A stretch of 64,000 nucleotides of DNA, taken from positions 1-64,000 of the forward strand of contig NZ_FNFQ01000009.1 of assembly GCF_900101175.1 (NCBI RefSeq), read 5' to 3'. Source of the DNA: Stenotrophomonas pavanii (lineage in GTDB: Bacteria; Pseudomonadota; Gammaproteobacteria; Xanthomonadales; Xanthomonadaceae). The notes below the pieces were generated by a model. The model was not told the DNA's origin and did no database searches. It worked only from the letters and a program-made list of their open reading frames with translations. The translations under genes and the position numbers were made by a program. Below, piece by piece: positions 22,992 to 32,215 of this stretch; the stretch's first letter is position 1, and each line of letters begins with the position of its first letter.

Positions 22992-25865
22992 ATGAAGCAC
23001 TCGAAGTTGAGCCTGGCCCTTGCGGGCCTGATCGGCATCACCGCCACCACGGCGGTTGATGACGTCATGGCAATGAATTATCACGTGCAGGACGACCGCG
23101 TCTTCCTCAGCGGCGGGGTCACCGTCGCCGACGTGGTGGCGCTGCCCGCGCTGCTGGCCAAGGCGCAGGCCGAAGGGCGCCCGATCCGCGAGGTCGTGCT
23201 GCGCACATCCAATGGCGGCGCGCTGATCGCCGGCGAGTGGCTGCAGGCGGTGATCCGCACCCAGGGGCTGGACACCATCGTGTCCGGCCACTGCATTTCG
23301 TCCTGCTCGATCATGCAGTCCGGCGGCGTCAACCGTTACCTCGGCGGCGATCTGCCGCTGGTCGATTCGGTGCAGATCCATGCCGCCAGCAGCGGTGGCA
23401 GGATCACCTACGCACCGTCTGCGCGCATGACCCAGATCTACACCGGCAACTACGGTGGCGGCATGGATGCGGGCCTGCTGCACAAGGCCATGTATGAGGT
23501 GGTGCAGCCCAATGGCCTGCTGGTGTTCCGCGACCCGGCGCGCACCACGGGTACCTCGGTCACCTTCGATCCGGATGGCAGCGGCAGCAAGCTGCAGTCG
23601 TTCCCGGGCCAGGACATCCGCAGCAACACCATCATCAACACGGCGGGCTACCGCGATCCGGGCGACACCCTGCGTGTCACCAGCAACGTCAGTGGTGACA
23701 TCAACCCGGGCTACCTGCGCACCGCGCGCCAGCTGCAGGCCTTCGTCGACGACGATTTCGCGCGCTGGAACACCGATTGGGCCAGTACCTACATCAACTA
23801 TGCGGTGAGCCTGTACAACGTCTCCACGCGCGGTCCGAACGGCATCGGTGCACAGTCGCTGCAGCAGCTGCTTGCCGATCCCGACCTCCAGGACGCGTTG
23901 CGCGGACAGCTGCGGCTGGCTGATCTGGATGCCTCGACCCTGGCCAGTTCCGCCGGCGTGATCCGTGTCAGCAATGGCGCCACCTGGCGCACTGCGGAAA
24001 CCACCGGCGCTGATTTCATGCTGGTCGACAACGGCACCCTCGCACTGGAGGGCGGCGCACTGCGCACTCCCGAGCTGCGGGTGATGCCGGGCAGCATCGT
24101 GGTCGGCCATGGTGACATCGCATCGGTGGGCGTGGACACCGACGCGCTGCTGGACGGCACCGGCCCGTCCTACCGCGAAGACGGCTTCAACCGTCTGCGC
24201 GTGTTCGGCACGCTGATGCCGCGCGGTGGCGATCTGGTGACCCACGGCTACGTCAACATCATGCCCGGCGGCCAGGTGCTGTTCGACGTCACCGACGCCG
24301 GTGGCGCCGGCAGTGGCCGGTTGCGCGTCGGCAGCTTCCACGATGGCGGTGCCGAAGCGGGGGCGCTGGTGATCGCACAGGGCGCACACCTGGCCTTGAA
24401 CGTCGCCCAGGGCTTCTATCCCGGTGCCTACCGCCGCGACCTGGTGGAGGGGCCGATCTACCAGGGTGGTTTCCAGGATGTCGTGCGGCTCGGCGATGCC
24501 GGCTACAGCGCCAGCATCACTGCGGGCGACGTGTTCCGCCCGCGCCACAATTCGCTGCTCAGCTTCAACGTCAACCAGACGGCCGATGGCCTGTGGCTGA
24601 CCGCCAACCCGGGCTTCGATCAGCTGGGCCTGTTCGCCAACGGCACCTCCGGTGATGGACTGGGGCGCGCGCTGGCAGCCGCATCGGACCGCCAGGACAG
24701 TGGCCTGAAGTCGCTGCTCGGCGCGCTTCAGTTCACCGACCGCGATGTGATCGCACAGCAGGCTGGCGCCCTGCGCGGTGATGCACATGCCAGCCTGCGC
24801 CTGGCCGACAACGCACTGCTGGGCAGCATCGGCAACGTGGTGCAGCAGCACCAGGCGGCGATGCGCAGTGGCGGCGATGCCGATGGCCTGGCCTCGCAGG
24901 CGGCGCAGTCGGTCTCGGCGCAGCCGGGCATGCGCCATGGCAGCCTGTTCAACCAGTTGGCCATGCATCTGGTCGAGCCAGCGGGCGAGGCTGCTGGCGA
25001 CAGCGGCGTAGCGGGTCGCAGCCGTGGCCTGTGGGCGCGCGGTTTCGCCAGCCATGGCCGCATCGACGCCGAGGGTGGCGTGGCCGGCCTGAGCCATACC
25101 GTCGGCGGCATCGTGGTCGGTGCCGACACCCGCGTGGCCGATGACCGCGTGACCCTCGGCGTCAGCGTGGCCGCGGCCGACATGTCGACCAAGGCCAGCG
25201 ATGGCTCCGGTTTCAGTGGCGACGTGCGCGCGCTGGATGTGGGCGGCTACCTGGATGCGACCTATTCGCGTGGCTACCTGTCGGCGGCCGTGCGCTACAC
25301 CGACCTGCGCCACGACACCCGCCGCAGCCTGTCGGCCATCGAGGGCCTGCAGCAGCCGTTGCGCGCCCGATACAGCAGCGATGCGATCTCGGCGCGGGTC
25401 GAACACGCGTTCTCTTTCACCCGCGGCAAGGGACTGGTGATCCAGCCGCTGCTGCCGGTGGTGGACTACGCGCGGACCTCGGCCACCCGCTTCAACGAAG
25501 GGCAGGGCACCGGTGCGCTGGTGGGGCGCAGCGGCAGCCTGGAGAGCATCCGCGTGGGCGCCGGCCTGCAGGTGTTCAGGACCTTCGAGGGCAACAACGG
25601 CGAGCGCATCACCCCGCGTGCCCGCGTGGTCTGGCAGAAGGAGCTGGGCGATTCGCAGGCGCGCTATAGCACCGGCTTTGCTGCCGCCCCGGACCTGGTG
25701 TTTGGTGCCAGCAGCCAGGCCGTGGGCGAGCAGGTGCTGGCCTGGAACCTGGGCGTGACCAGTCGTGCCAGCGAGCGCCTGTCGATCATGGCCGACTACG
25801 TGGGTGAGCGCCGCGACGGGCAGATCCAGAACGGCGTGATGCTGGGCCTGGGCTACAGGTTCTAA
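22992..25865 (+). CDS. Autotransporter with ClpP-like N-terminal passenger domain
   Basis: This 957-residue protein starts at ATG 22992 with GAGAG upstream and has a signal peptide (LSLALAGLIGITATTAV). Residues about 29-135 look like a ClpP/crotonase-type serine-hydrolase fold of the periplasmic COG3904 kind. They contain VVLRTSNGG (70-76), the CISSC box (C101-S103-C105) in place of the CASAC nucleophile turn, and VQIHAAS with H130. A beta-rich passenger follows (ALRTPELRVMPGSIVVGHGD). An autotransporter barrel of about 280 residues starts near 678 (RGLWARGFASHGRID) and ends in GLGYRF with a terminal Phe for barrel assembly. Protease activity is inference. It is divergent from the sigma/fecR/receptor operon, 89 bases away, which suggests possible co-regulation. 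Confidence 0.85.
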   Translation: MKHSKLSLALAGLIGITATTAVDDVMAMNYHVQDDRVFLSGGVTVADVVALPALLAKAQAEGRPIREVVLRTSNGGALIAGEWLQAVIRTQGLDTIVSGHCISSCSIMQSGGVNRYLGGDLPLVDSVQIHAASSGGRITYAPSARMTQIYTGNYGGGMDAGLLHKAMYEVVQPNGLLVFRDPARTTGTSVTFDPDGSGSKLQSFPGQDIRSNTIINTAGYRDPGDTLRVTSNVSGDINPGYLRTARQLQAFVDDDFARWNTDWASTYINYAVSLYNVSTRGPNGIGAQSLQQLLADPDLQDALRGQLRLADLDASTLASSAGVIRVSNGATWRTAETTGADFMLVDNGTLALEGGALRTPELRVMPGSIVVGHGDIASVGVDTDALLDGTGPSYREDGFNRLRVFGTLMPRGGDLVTHGYVNIMPGGQVLFDVTDAGGAGSGRLRVGSFHDGGAEAGALVIAQGAHLALNVAQGFYPGAYRRDLVEGPIYQGGFQDVVRLGDAGYSASITAGDVFRPRHNSLLSFNVNQTADGLWLTANPGFDQLGLFANGTSGDGLGRALAAASDRQDSGLKSLLGALQFTDRDVIAQQAGALRGDAHASLRLADNALLGSIGNVVQQHQAAMRSGGDADGLASQAAQSVSAQPGMRHGSLFNQLAMHLVEPAGEAAGDSGVAGRSRGLWARGFASHGRIDAEGGVAGLSHTVGGIVVGADTRVADDRVTLGVSVAAADMSTKASDGSGFSGDVRALDVGGYLDATYSRGYLSAAVRYTDLRHDTRRSLSAIEGLQQPLRARYSSDAISARVEHAFSFTRGKGLVIQPLLPVVDYARTSATRFNEGQGTGALVGRSGSLESIRVGAGLQVFRTFEGNNGERITPRARVVWQKELGDSQARYSTGFAAAPDLVFGASSQAVGEQVLAWNLGVTSRASERLSIMADYVGERRDGQIQNGVMLGLGYRF

Positions 25866-25962
25866 GGGGGACTCGGCTCCGGCGACATCCGTATCGCCGG
25901 GGCCGTCCCATCAGGGCAGGTGCTGCGGTATGGTCGGCAGGGAACTCCCGCCAGGCCCCTCC

Positions 25963-26967
25963 ATGCAGATCGCCGTTTTCAGTGCCCGCCCCTACGATCG
26001 TCGTTTCCTCGACGAGGCCAACCAGCGCGATGCGGCCGGGCAGGGCTTTGCGTTCGTGTACTTCGATGCCGCGCTGGACGTGCATACCGCAGCGCTTGCG
26101 CAGGATTGCGTTGCTGTCTGCGTGTTCGTCAACGACCGCCTGGACGCGCCGGTTCTGCACGCGCTGCATGCCTTGGGCGTGCGCGCCGTGCTGCTGCGCT
26201 GCGCCGGCTTCAACAATGTGGACCTGGCCGCCGCGAAAGCACTGGACCTGTTCGTCGCGCGGGTACCGGCCTATTCCCCCGAAGCCGTGGCCGAGCACGC
26301 GCTGGCGCTGGTGATGACGCTCAACCGGCAGACCCATCGCGCCTACAACCGCGTGCGCGAGGGCAACTTCATGCTGGATGGCCTGCTCGGGCGCACCCTG
26401 CATGGGCGCACGGTCGGCATCGTCGGCACCGGCAAGATCGGCCTGGCTACCGCGCGCATCTTCCACGGCATGGGCTGCACCGTGCTGGGGTACGACCCGT
26501 ATCCATCGGCGGCCTTCGCCGCCGTGGGCGAAGGGGTTGGACTGGAGGAGCTGCTGGCGCGCGCCGATATCGTGTCGCTGCATTGCCCGCTGACACCCGA
26601 TACCCAGCATCTGATCAATGACGCCTCGCTGGCGCGGATGAAGACCGGCGCGATGCTGGTCAACACCTCGCGCGGCGGGCTGGTGGATACCCATGCGGTG
26701 ATCCGCGCGCTGAAGTCGCGGCGGCTGGGCCACCTGGCCATCGACGTCTACGAGCAGGAAAGCGCGCTGTTCTTCCAGGACCTTTCCGGCGAGATCATCG
26801 ACGACGAGGCCTTCCAACGCCTGATGACCTTCCCCAACGTGCTGGTGACCGGCCACCAGGGCTTCTTCACCGTGGAGGCACTGCAGGAGATCTCGGCGAT
26901 CACGCTGGGGAACCTGCGGGATTTTGCCGGGGGGCGGGCGTGTGCGAACCGGGTGGGGGCGAGCTGA
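25963..26967 (+). CDS. ldhA: D-2-hydroxyacid dehydrogenase (D-lactate dehydrogenase-like)
   Basis: This 334-residue NAD-dependent dehydrogenase begins MQIAVFSARPYDRRF. It has the Rossmann motif GIVGTGKIGLATA near residue 147. The catalytic triad is in NTSRGGLVD (Arg), DVYEQES (Glu) and TGHQGFF (His). The sequence most resembles fermentative D-lactate dehydrogenases that reduce pyruvate, though other 2-keto acids are possible. ATG 25963 is preferred over the in-frame ATG at 25930, which adds a non-conserved leader. It stands alone, just before tRNA-Thr. Confidence 0.88.
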   Translation: MQIAVFSARPYDRRFLDEANQRDAAGQGFAFVYFDAALDVHTAALAQDCVAVCVFVNDRLDAPVLHALHALGVRAVLLRCAGFNNVDLAAAKALDLFVARVPAYSPEAVAEHALALVMTLNRQTHRAYNRVREGNFMLDGLLGRTLHGRTVGIVGTGKIGLATARIFHGMGCTVLGYDPYPSAAFAAVGEGVGLEELLARADIVSLHCPLTPDTQHLINDASLARMKTGAMLVNTSRGGLVDTHAVIRALKSRRLGHLAIDVYEQESALFFQDLSGEIIDDEAFQRLMTFPNVLVTGHQGFFTVEALQEISAITLGNLRDFAGGRACANRVGAS

Positions 26968-26977
26968 GCGGGGTGGA

Positions 26978-27007
26978 TTGACCGCCGGGGCGCGCAGCCC
27001 GTAAAAT
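26978..27007 (+). promoter_or_regulatory. Predicted promoter of tRNA-Thr
   Basis: TTGACC (26978-26983) and TAAAAT (27002-27007) are spaced by 18 bases. The -10 element ends 10 bases before the mature tRNA. Confidence 0.65.
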
Positions 27008-27017
27008 CGCGGGCTAC

Positions 27018-27093
27018 GCCGGAATAGCTCAGTTGGTAGAGCGGCGCATTCGTAATGCGTAGGTCGCAGGTTCGACTCCTGTTTCCGGCACCA
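27018..27093 (+). tRNA. tRNA-Thr (anticodon CGT)
   Basis: The 76-nt cloverleaf has acceptor stem GCCGGAA/TTCCGGC, D arm AGCTCAGTTGGTAGAGC, anticodon loop TTCGTAA (anticodon CGT), T loop TTCGACT and an encoded CCA end. It closely resembles E. coli tRNA-Thr(CGU). It reads ACG codons. No integrase or direct-repeat attachment site is seen next to it. Confidence 0.97.
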
Positions 27094-27102
27094 GTTGCTA
27101 TG

Positions 27103-27131
27103 AAAAGCCCCGGCCTTGGTCGGGGCTTTTT
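27103..27131 (+). terminator. Terminator after tRNA-Thr
   Basis: AAAAGCCCCG-GCCTTGGT-CGGGGCTTTTTG is a strong stem with a T-run, directly after the tRNA. Confidence 0.8.
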
Positions 27132-27283
27132 GTTTGGGCTGTGCTGGCGCGGGCCATGGGCCGGGGCGAGCGTCCGATGGAACGGCGGGCATGTACCTGC
27201 TCGGTGAGGCTCATTACCATTGCCGAGGTGGATTGCTTGCGGCGCTGGACCGGGCAACACAGTTTCAATAAACGGGGGATCTC

Positions 27284-27717
27284 ATGAAGAAGATCGTGGT
27301 GAGTCTGATTGCGTGCGTCGTTCTTGCCGGCTGTGCAACCCGCCAGATCAGCTCCGAACAGGCGCAACCGGTGCCTGCCGACCGGGTTTTCGCCTTCAAT
27401 GGGATCGGTGACAGTGCTTCCGGACAGGTAATCGTTACGCGCGACGTCGGCGCGGTTGGTGGGGCGTGCCCGCTTGCACTGTATATCGACGGCACCCTTG
27501 CGGCCCATCTGCAGCGGGGAGAGTCTGTCTCGCTGTCTGTTCCCGCCGGCAATCGCATTGTCAGCGCAAGTTTCGCAGGCAAAGGTCTCTGTTCGTGGGG
27601 GGGGAATCGGCGCATAGGCGCGAGATTTCCCAAATGGTCACGGCGGGTGGCAGAACCAAGATCCGTCTCGCGTTGGCCCATGATGGCGTGATTCAGATCG
27701 GTCCGACCGCGTTCTAG
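27284..27717 (+). pseudogene. Lipoprotein gene with frameshift at a G8 tract
   Basis: The gene begins MKKIVVSLIACVVLAGCAT, a classical lipoprotein signal with Cys after LAG. The frame runs well to GLCSWGG at a run of eight G (27597-27604). It then enters unlikely sequence and stops at 27691 (135 residues). The -1 relative frame continues as REISQMVTAGGRTKIRLALA to IQIGPTAF and stops at 27717. One extra G would join the two into about 144 residues. This may be a true frameshift, a slippage (phase-variable) tract or a sequencing error. The function is not recognised. Confidence 0.6.
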
Positions 27718-27756
27718 GCGCGCTCCACGCAAGGCGAGCAGGTCCATCAACAGAAC

Positions 27757-27784
27757 GCCCCGGCCCTTGCGGGGGCTTTCTGTT
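27757..27784 (+). terminator. Terminator-like hairpin after the lipoprotein gene
   Basis: GCCCCG and CGGGGGC flank a short loop and are followed by TTTCTGTTT. It lies 40 bases past the shifted-frame stop. Confidence 0.5.
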
Positions 27785-27835
27785 TCTGCCCAAGGAACAG
27801 GGTTGGTCGGCAACGTCACCGATGGAAACACGCCT

Positions 27836-28171
27836 TCATTTGCGTCCAGCGATCACCGGACCCCGTGCCAGCCACCACGCGAGCTGCCGGAGATAACCAC
27901 CTGCAGCTCCCGCCAATGCGCCGATCAGCAGGCGTGCAAGCGCCTTGGTCCCACGCGAGGCCCGCTCACGCACCCCTGGCAGTGCCGCCACCAGCTGCGC
28001 ACCCAGCAACAGCACCAGCACGTCCAGCCCCAGCGCGTCCACCACCGGCAACAACGGCAGCAGATCCGGATTGCAGGCCAGCACGATCACCAGCGCGGCA
28101 CCCAGCACGGCCATCAGGCGGCGCCCGGCGGGCAGGGTGGTCCAGTGCAGCAGTCGGTTGATCAGGTGCAT
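27836..28171 (-). CDS. Small membrane protein, possibly DUF1232-like
   Basis: From ATG 28171 (MHLINRLLHWTTLPAGRRL) this is 111 residues with AAGGAA before the start. Two hydrophobic segments are visible (LMAVLGAALVIVLA and VDALGLDVLVLLLGAQLVAAL). The PDLLPLLPVVDALGLDVLVL pattern is loosely like the DUF1232/YkvA family; this is a weak call. It starts 13 bases after the GyrI-like gene and is probably co-transcribed with it. Function unknown. Confidence 0.65.
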   Translation of the reverse strand: MHLINRLLHWTTLPAGRRLMAVLGAALVIVLACNPDLLPLLPVVDALGLDVLVLLLGAQLVAALPGVRERASRGTKALARLLIGALAGAAGGYLRQLAWWLARGPVIAGRK

Positions 28172-28184
28172 GGCATTCCTTGTG

Positions 28185-28820
28185 TCATGTGCCGGAATCC
28201 TCATCAGGCTTGATCGGCCGCACCGGCTGCCGCAGCACGGTTTTCAACCGCGCCGCGTCGGTCCTGCGCGGGTCGCTCAGGTAGATCTCGTGATGGGGGC
28301 CGGCAAAGGTGTAACCCAGTGCGGGCATTACTTCGTCATGCAGGTGCGCCAGGACGGCCCCTTCGTCGTCGTAGGCGCCCACGTGCAAGGTCTGCAGGCT
28401 GGGGCCTTCGGCAAGGCGTTCATGGCGGAGGCTCGGCGGGGCATCTCCCAGCTTCGCGCGCGCCTTGCTGATCGCCGCTTGCCACTGCGCAGGCCGGATG
28501 TCCTCAGGCGTGCGGATCATCACGGTCCAGGCCCACTCATCCTTGCGCCGCGCGACGAAGCTGGCCGGGTCCTCGGCGCTCCACAGCGCCTCCAGCGGTG
28601 GCACCACGTAGTCGCGCCTTTCGGCCTTCAGCGCGAACTTCAGTGCATAGCTCACCGAATACAGCCACTGCACGGCCTGTGCGTAGGCGGGAGCGGTGTT
28701 CGGGTCGCCGCGACCATCGACCATCACGTAGGGCAGGGGCGGTACATCGACCGGTACGAACCTGCCGGCGGGCGGTTGATAGAGCGCCCGGTCGCGCTTC
28801 CTGAAGTCGATCTTGTCCAT
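28185..28820 (-). CDS. GyrI-like small-molecule-binding domain protein
   Basis: This 211-residue soluble protein matches stand-alone GyrI-like (SOUL/AraC effector-binding-related) proteins. It begins MDKIDFRKRDRALYQPPAG, with PYVMVDGRGDPN and SVSYALKFALK in the first half, and ends with GYTFAGPHHEIYLSDPRRT. Such proteins bind small hydrophobic ligands and some have hydrolase activity. It has no DNA-binding domain. It is first in a likely two-gene unit with the membrane protein at 27836. Confidence 0.8.
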   Translation of the reverse strand: MDKIDFRKRDRALYQPPAGRFVPVDVPPLPYVMVDGRGDPNTAPAYAQAVQWLYSVSYALKFALKAERRDYVVPPLEALWSAEDPASFVARRKDEWAWTVMIRTPEDIRPAQWQAAISKARAKLGDAPPSLRHERLAEGPSLQTLHVGAYDDEGAVLAHLHDEVMPALGYTFAGPHHEIYLSDPRRTDAARLKTVLRQPVRPIKPDEDSGT

Positions 28821-29174
28821 CGGGGGCTTCCTCCTGTGCCGAGCATCCCATGCCGGTCACCCGGCCGCACGCTGAACCGGTTCAGGTGACTTTGCCGAAC
28901 GAGGGCGAACGGCCCCGCGAACGCCCGGGGCCGGGATGCCGCCCTGGGTCATGCGCCCGTCACACCTGCGCGGTGCGACAACGTGTCGCAGCCAGAATCG
29001 GGCCTTTCCTGCGCTCGATCAATGTCAATGCCTTTCTTAAATGGTGGGTGACGGCCTAAAATTGAAAGGCTGACTCGACCCCACCTCCCTGCCTGTCTTC
29101 CGGACCGGTGGGACCGGCTTTGGCCGGAACAGGCAGGGACGGGGAACGGCATTCCCTCGCAATTGGATCGACCG
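28821..29174. other. Divergent intergenic region upstream of cyoA
   Basis: This 354-base gap separates the GyrI-like gene from cyoA. It contains an FNR/ANR-like dyad at 29015-29028 and a TAAAAT -10-like hexamer at 29057-29062. It is otherwise without a convincing gene. Confidence 0.55.
29015..29028. promoter_or_regulatory. Candidate FNR/ANR-type site upstream of cyoABCD
   Basis: TCGATCAATGTCAA reads TTGACATTGATCGA on the minus strand, matching the TTGAT-N4-ATCAA consensus at 8 of 10 positions. It lies about 30 bases upstream of a TAAAAT -10-like element. Control of bo3 oxidase by ANR is known in pseudomonads; here it is inference. Confidence 0.3.
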
Positions 29175-30215
29175 ATGATTCCGTTGAAAACCCTTGGGCG
29201 CTGGTTGCGCCCGGGCCTGCTGCTTTCGTTGCTGGTGATGCTCACCGGCTGCGATGCCGTGGCCATCCTCAGTCCGAAGGGCCAGATCGGCCAGGATGAG
29301 AAGACCCTGCTGATCACGGCCACCGTGCTCATGCTGCTGGTCGTCATCCCGGTCATCATCATGACCCTGACGTTCGCGTGGAAGTATCGCGCCTCCAACA
29401 CCAAGGCCCGCTACGAGCCGAAGTGGTCCCACTCGACGGCGATCGAGGTGGTGGTGTGGTCGATCCCGTGCATGATCGTGCTGGTCCTGGCAGTCCTGAC
29501 CTGGCGCTCGTCGCACGCACTGGACCCGTACCGTCCGCTGGATTCGGACGTCAAGCCGGTCACCATCGAGGCGATCTCGCTGGACTGGAAGTGGCTGTTC
29601 ATCTATCCGGAAGAGAAGGTGGCGGTCGTCAACGAAATCAAGTTCCCGGTCAACACGCCGCTGAACTTCAAGATCACGTCCGATTCGGTGATGAATGCGT
29701 TCTTCATCCCGCACCTGGGCAGCATGATCTACTCGATGGCTGCGATGGAGACCAAGCTCCACCTGATCGCCAACGAGACCGGTGAATTCCCGGGCATGTC
29801 CTCGCACTACAGCGGCGCGGGCTTCGCCAAGATGCACTTCACCGCCTACTCGGTCACTGATGCCGAGTACCGCCAGTGGCTGGACCAGGTCCGCGCCGGC
29901 GAGCAGACCCTGGACAAGGCCTCGTTCAAGGCGCTGGGTGAAGCACGCAACGCCGAGTGGTATCCGGTCACCTACTTCGGCAAGACCGAAGAAGGCCTGT
30001 TCGACTGGGTCATCGCCAAGCACATGGGCGACAACAAGCATTACGGCATGAAGCACTCGCATGCCGGTGCCGCCGCTGCCGATGCCGCCACCCATGAAGC
30101 GCACGAGGGCCATGCCCCCAGTGACGCGCATGATTCCAAGGAATCGGGTGAAAACCTGGATGCCAACGAACACGAACACGCAGGCCATGCCGGCCACGCG
30201 GGTTCGGGAGAATGA
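29175..30215 (+). CDS. cyoA: Cytochrome bo3 quinol oxidase subunit II
   Basis: This 346-residue lipoprotein (lipobox MLTGC) has two membrane helices and a periplasmic cupredoxin domain. The CuA ligands of cytochrome c oxidases are absent: the equivalent loop reads [14 protein letters not shown], as in quinol oxidases. The [10 protein letters not shown] and [11 protein letters not shown] segments are typical CyoA. The C-terminus carries a His-rich tail of about 55 residues. I prefer ATG 29175; TTG 29163 would add MDRP. cyoB overlaps the stop by 4 bases. It takes part in ubiquinol oxidation at the inner membrane. Confidence 0.95.
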   Translation: MIPLKTLGRWLRPGLLLSLLVMLTGCDAVAILSPKGQIGQDEKTLLITATVLMLLVVIPVIIMTLTFAWKYRASNTKARYEPKWSHSTAIEVVVWSIPCMIVLVLAVLTWRSSHALDPYRPLDSDVKPVTIEAISLDWKWLFIYPEEKVAVVNEIKFPVNTPLNFKITSDSVMNAFFIPHLGSMIYSMAAMETKLHLIANETGEFPGMSSHYSGAGFAKMHFTAYSVTDAEYRQWLDQVRAGEQTLDKASFKALGEARNAEWYPVTYFGKTEEGLFDWVIAKHMGDNKHYGMKHSHAGAAAADAATHEAHEGHAPSDAHDSKESGENLDANEHEHAGHAGHAGSGE

Positions 30216-32215
30216 ACATGTTGGGAAAACTCTCTCTTGAGTCGATCCCCCACGATCCGATCGTGCTGACCACCCTGGTCGGCGCGATTCTTGGTGGCCT
30301 GGGCGTCGTCGCCCTGATCACCAAGTTCAAGCTGTGGGGCTATCTGTGGAAGGAGTGGTTCACTTCGGTGGATCACAAGAAGATCGGCGTGATGTACCTC
30401 ATCGTCGCCTTCGTCATGCTGCTGCGCGGTTTCTCCGACGCCATCATGATGCGTACCCAGCAGGCCATCGCCGTCGGTGGCTCGGAGGGTTACCTGCCGC
30501 CGCACCACTACGACCAGATCTTCACCGCCCACGGCGTGATCATGATCTTCTTCGTGGCGATGCCGCTGATCACCGGCCTGATGAACCTGGCCGTGCCGCT
30601 GCAGATCGGTGCGCGCGACGTCGCGTTCCCGTTCGTCAACTCGCTCAGCTTCTGGCTGTTCGTGTCCGGTGCGGTGCTGATCATGCTGTCGCTGTGGATC
30701 GGTGAGTTCGCTGCCACCGGCTGGCTGGCGTTCCCGCCGTTGTCGGGCATCGAATACAGTCCAAGCGTCGGCATGGACTACTACATCTGGGGTCTACAGG
30801 TCGCTGGCCTGGGTACCACGCTGAGCGGTATCAACTTCTTCATCACCATCCTGAAGATGCGTACCCCCAGCATGAAGCTGATGCAGATGCCGGTGTTCAC
30901 CTGGACTGCCCTGGTGACCAACGTGCTGATCGTCGCCGCGTTCCCGGTGCTGACCATCACCCTGGTGCTGCTGACCCTGGACCGTTACCTGGGTACGCAC
31001 TTCTTCACCAATGACGGCGGCGGCAACGCCATGCTGTACATCAACCTGATCTGGATCTGGGGTCACCCGGAGGTGTACATCCTGGTCCTGCCGGCGTTTG
31101 GTGTGTTCTCCGAAGTCATCGCGACCTTCTCGCGCAAGGCGCTGTTCGGTTACAAGGGCATGGTCTACGCCACCGCCTGCATCGGCGTGCTGTCGTTCAT
31201 CGTGTGGCTGCACCACTTCTTCACCATGGGCTCGGGTGCCAACGTCAATGCCTTCTTCGGCATCACGACGATGATCATCTCGATCCCGACCGGCGTGAAG
31301 ATCTTCAACTGGTTGTTCACCATGTTCCGCGGTCGCGTGCACTTCACCACCCCGGTGCTGTGGACGATCGGCTTCATGGTCACCTTCGTCATCGGCGGCA
31401 TGACCGGCGTGATGCTGGCGATCCCGGCCATCGACTTCGTGCTGCACAACAGCCTGTTCCTGATCGCCCACTTCCATAACGTCATCATCGGCGGCGTGGT
31501 GTTCGGCATGTTCGCCGGCATCACCTACTGGTGGCCGAAGATGTTCGGCTTCCGCCTCAACGAGTTCTGGGGCAAGTGCGCGTTCTGGTGCTGGTTCATC
31601 GGCTTCTACGTGACCTTCATGCCGATGTACGTGCTGGGCTTCATGGGCATGACCCGTCGTCTGCAGAGCACCGTCAACCCGGCCTACGAGCCGCTGCTGC
31701 TGGTTGCCGCCTGCGGTGCGTTCATCGTCGGCGCCGGCATCCTGTGCCAGATCATCCAGGTGGCCGTGTCGATCCGCGACCGCAAGAAGACCGTCGACCT
31801 GACCGGCGACCCGTGGGATGCCCGTACGCTGGAGTGGGAAACCTCTTCGCCGCCGGCCTTCTACAACTTCGCGACCCTGCCGGACGTCACCGAGCTGGAC
31901 GATTTCTGGGAGCGCAAGCAGCGTGGTGAAGCCTGGCCGAAGCCGGCCAAGTACACCGACATCCACATGCCGCGCAACACCGGCACGGGCGTTGTCATCG
32001 GCGCCTTCAGCCTGGTGTTCGGCTTCGCGATGATCTGGCACATCTGGTGGCTGGCCATCGTCGGCTTCGTCGGCATGATCGCCACGTTCATCTACCGCAC
32101 CTTCGACCAGGACGTGGACTACTGGGTCCCGGCCGCCGAGGTGGAACGCATCGAGAACGCACACCGCAAGCACCTGGAAGCCCAGGGCCTGGTGAAGTCG
32201 GAGCTGAAGGCATGA
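30212..32215 (+). CDS. cyoB: Cytochrome bo3 quinol oxidase subunit I
   Basis: This 667-residue catalytic haem-copper subunit contains the heme and CuB ligands. They occur in [11 protein letters not shown] (His of low-spin haem), [17 protein letters not shown] (His-Tyr cross-link motif), WLHHFFTMG (two CuB His) and [12 protein letters not shown] (high- and low-spin haem His). About 15 hydrophobic segments are present. It reduces O2 to water and pumps protons. The ATG overlaps the cyoA stop (ATGA) and the cyoC ATG overlaps its own stop. Confidence 0.97.
   Translation: MNMLGKLSLESIPHDPIVLTTLVGAILGGLGVVALITKFKLWGYLWKEWFTSVDHKKIGVMYLIVAFVMLLRGFSDAIMMRTQQAIAVGGSEGYLPPHHYDQIFTAHGVIMIFFVAMPLITGLMNLAVPLQIGARDVAFPFVNSLSFWLFVSGAVLIMLSLWIGEFAATGWLAFPPLSGIEYSPSVGMDYYIWGLQVAGLGTTLSGINFFITILKMRTPSMKLMQMPVFTWTALVTNVLIVAAFPVLTITLVLLTLDRYLGTHFFTNDGGGNAMLYINLIWIWGHPEVYILVLPAFGVFSEVIATFSRKALFGYKGMVYATACIGVLSFIVWLHHFFTMGSGANVNAFFGITTMIISIPTGVKIFNWLFTMFRGRVHFTTPVLWTIGFMVTFVIGGMTGVMLAIPAIDFVLHNSLFLIAHFHNVIIGGVVFGMFAGITYWWPKMFGFRLNEFWGKCAFWCWFIGFYVTFMPMYVLGFMGMTRRLQSTVNPAYEPLLLVAACGAFIVGAGILCQIIQVAVSIRDRKKTVDLTGDPWDARTLEWETSSPPAFYNFATLPDVTELDDFWERKQRGEAWPKPAKYTDIHMPRNTGTGVVIGAFSLVFGFAMIWHIWWLAIVGFVGMIATFIYRTFDQDVDYWVPAAEVERIENAHRKHLEAQGLVKSELKA

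Noticed and set aside
22779-25406. An 875-codon minus-strand frame opposite the autotransporter
   Set aside because: The autotransporter frame has a signal peptide, domain order and a terminal Phe; the opposite frame has only biased composition.
27018-27093. tRNA-Thr as an integration site
   Set aside because: No integrase, duplicated tRNA 3' end or composition change is seen on either side.
29790-29840. CyoA as cytochrome c oxidase subunit II
   Set aside because: The CuA cysteine pair is absent ([11 protein letters not shown]), and the gene set cyoABCD fits a quinol oxidase.
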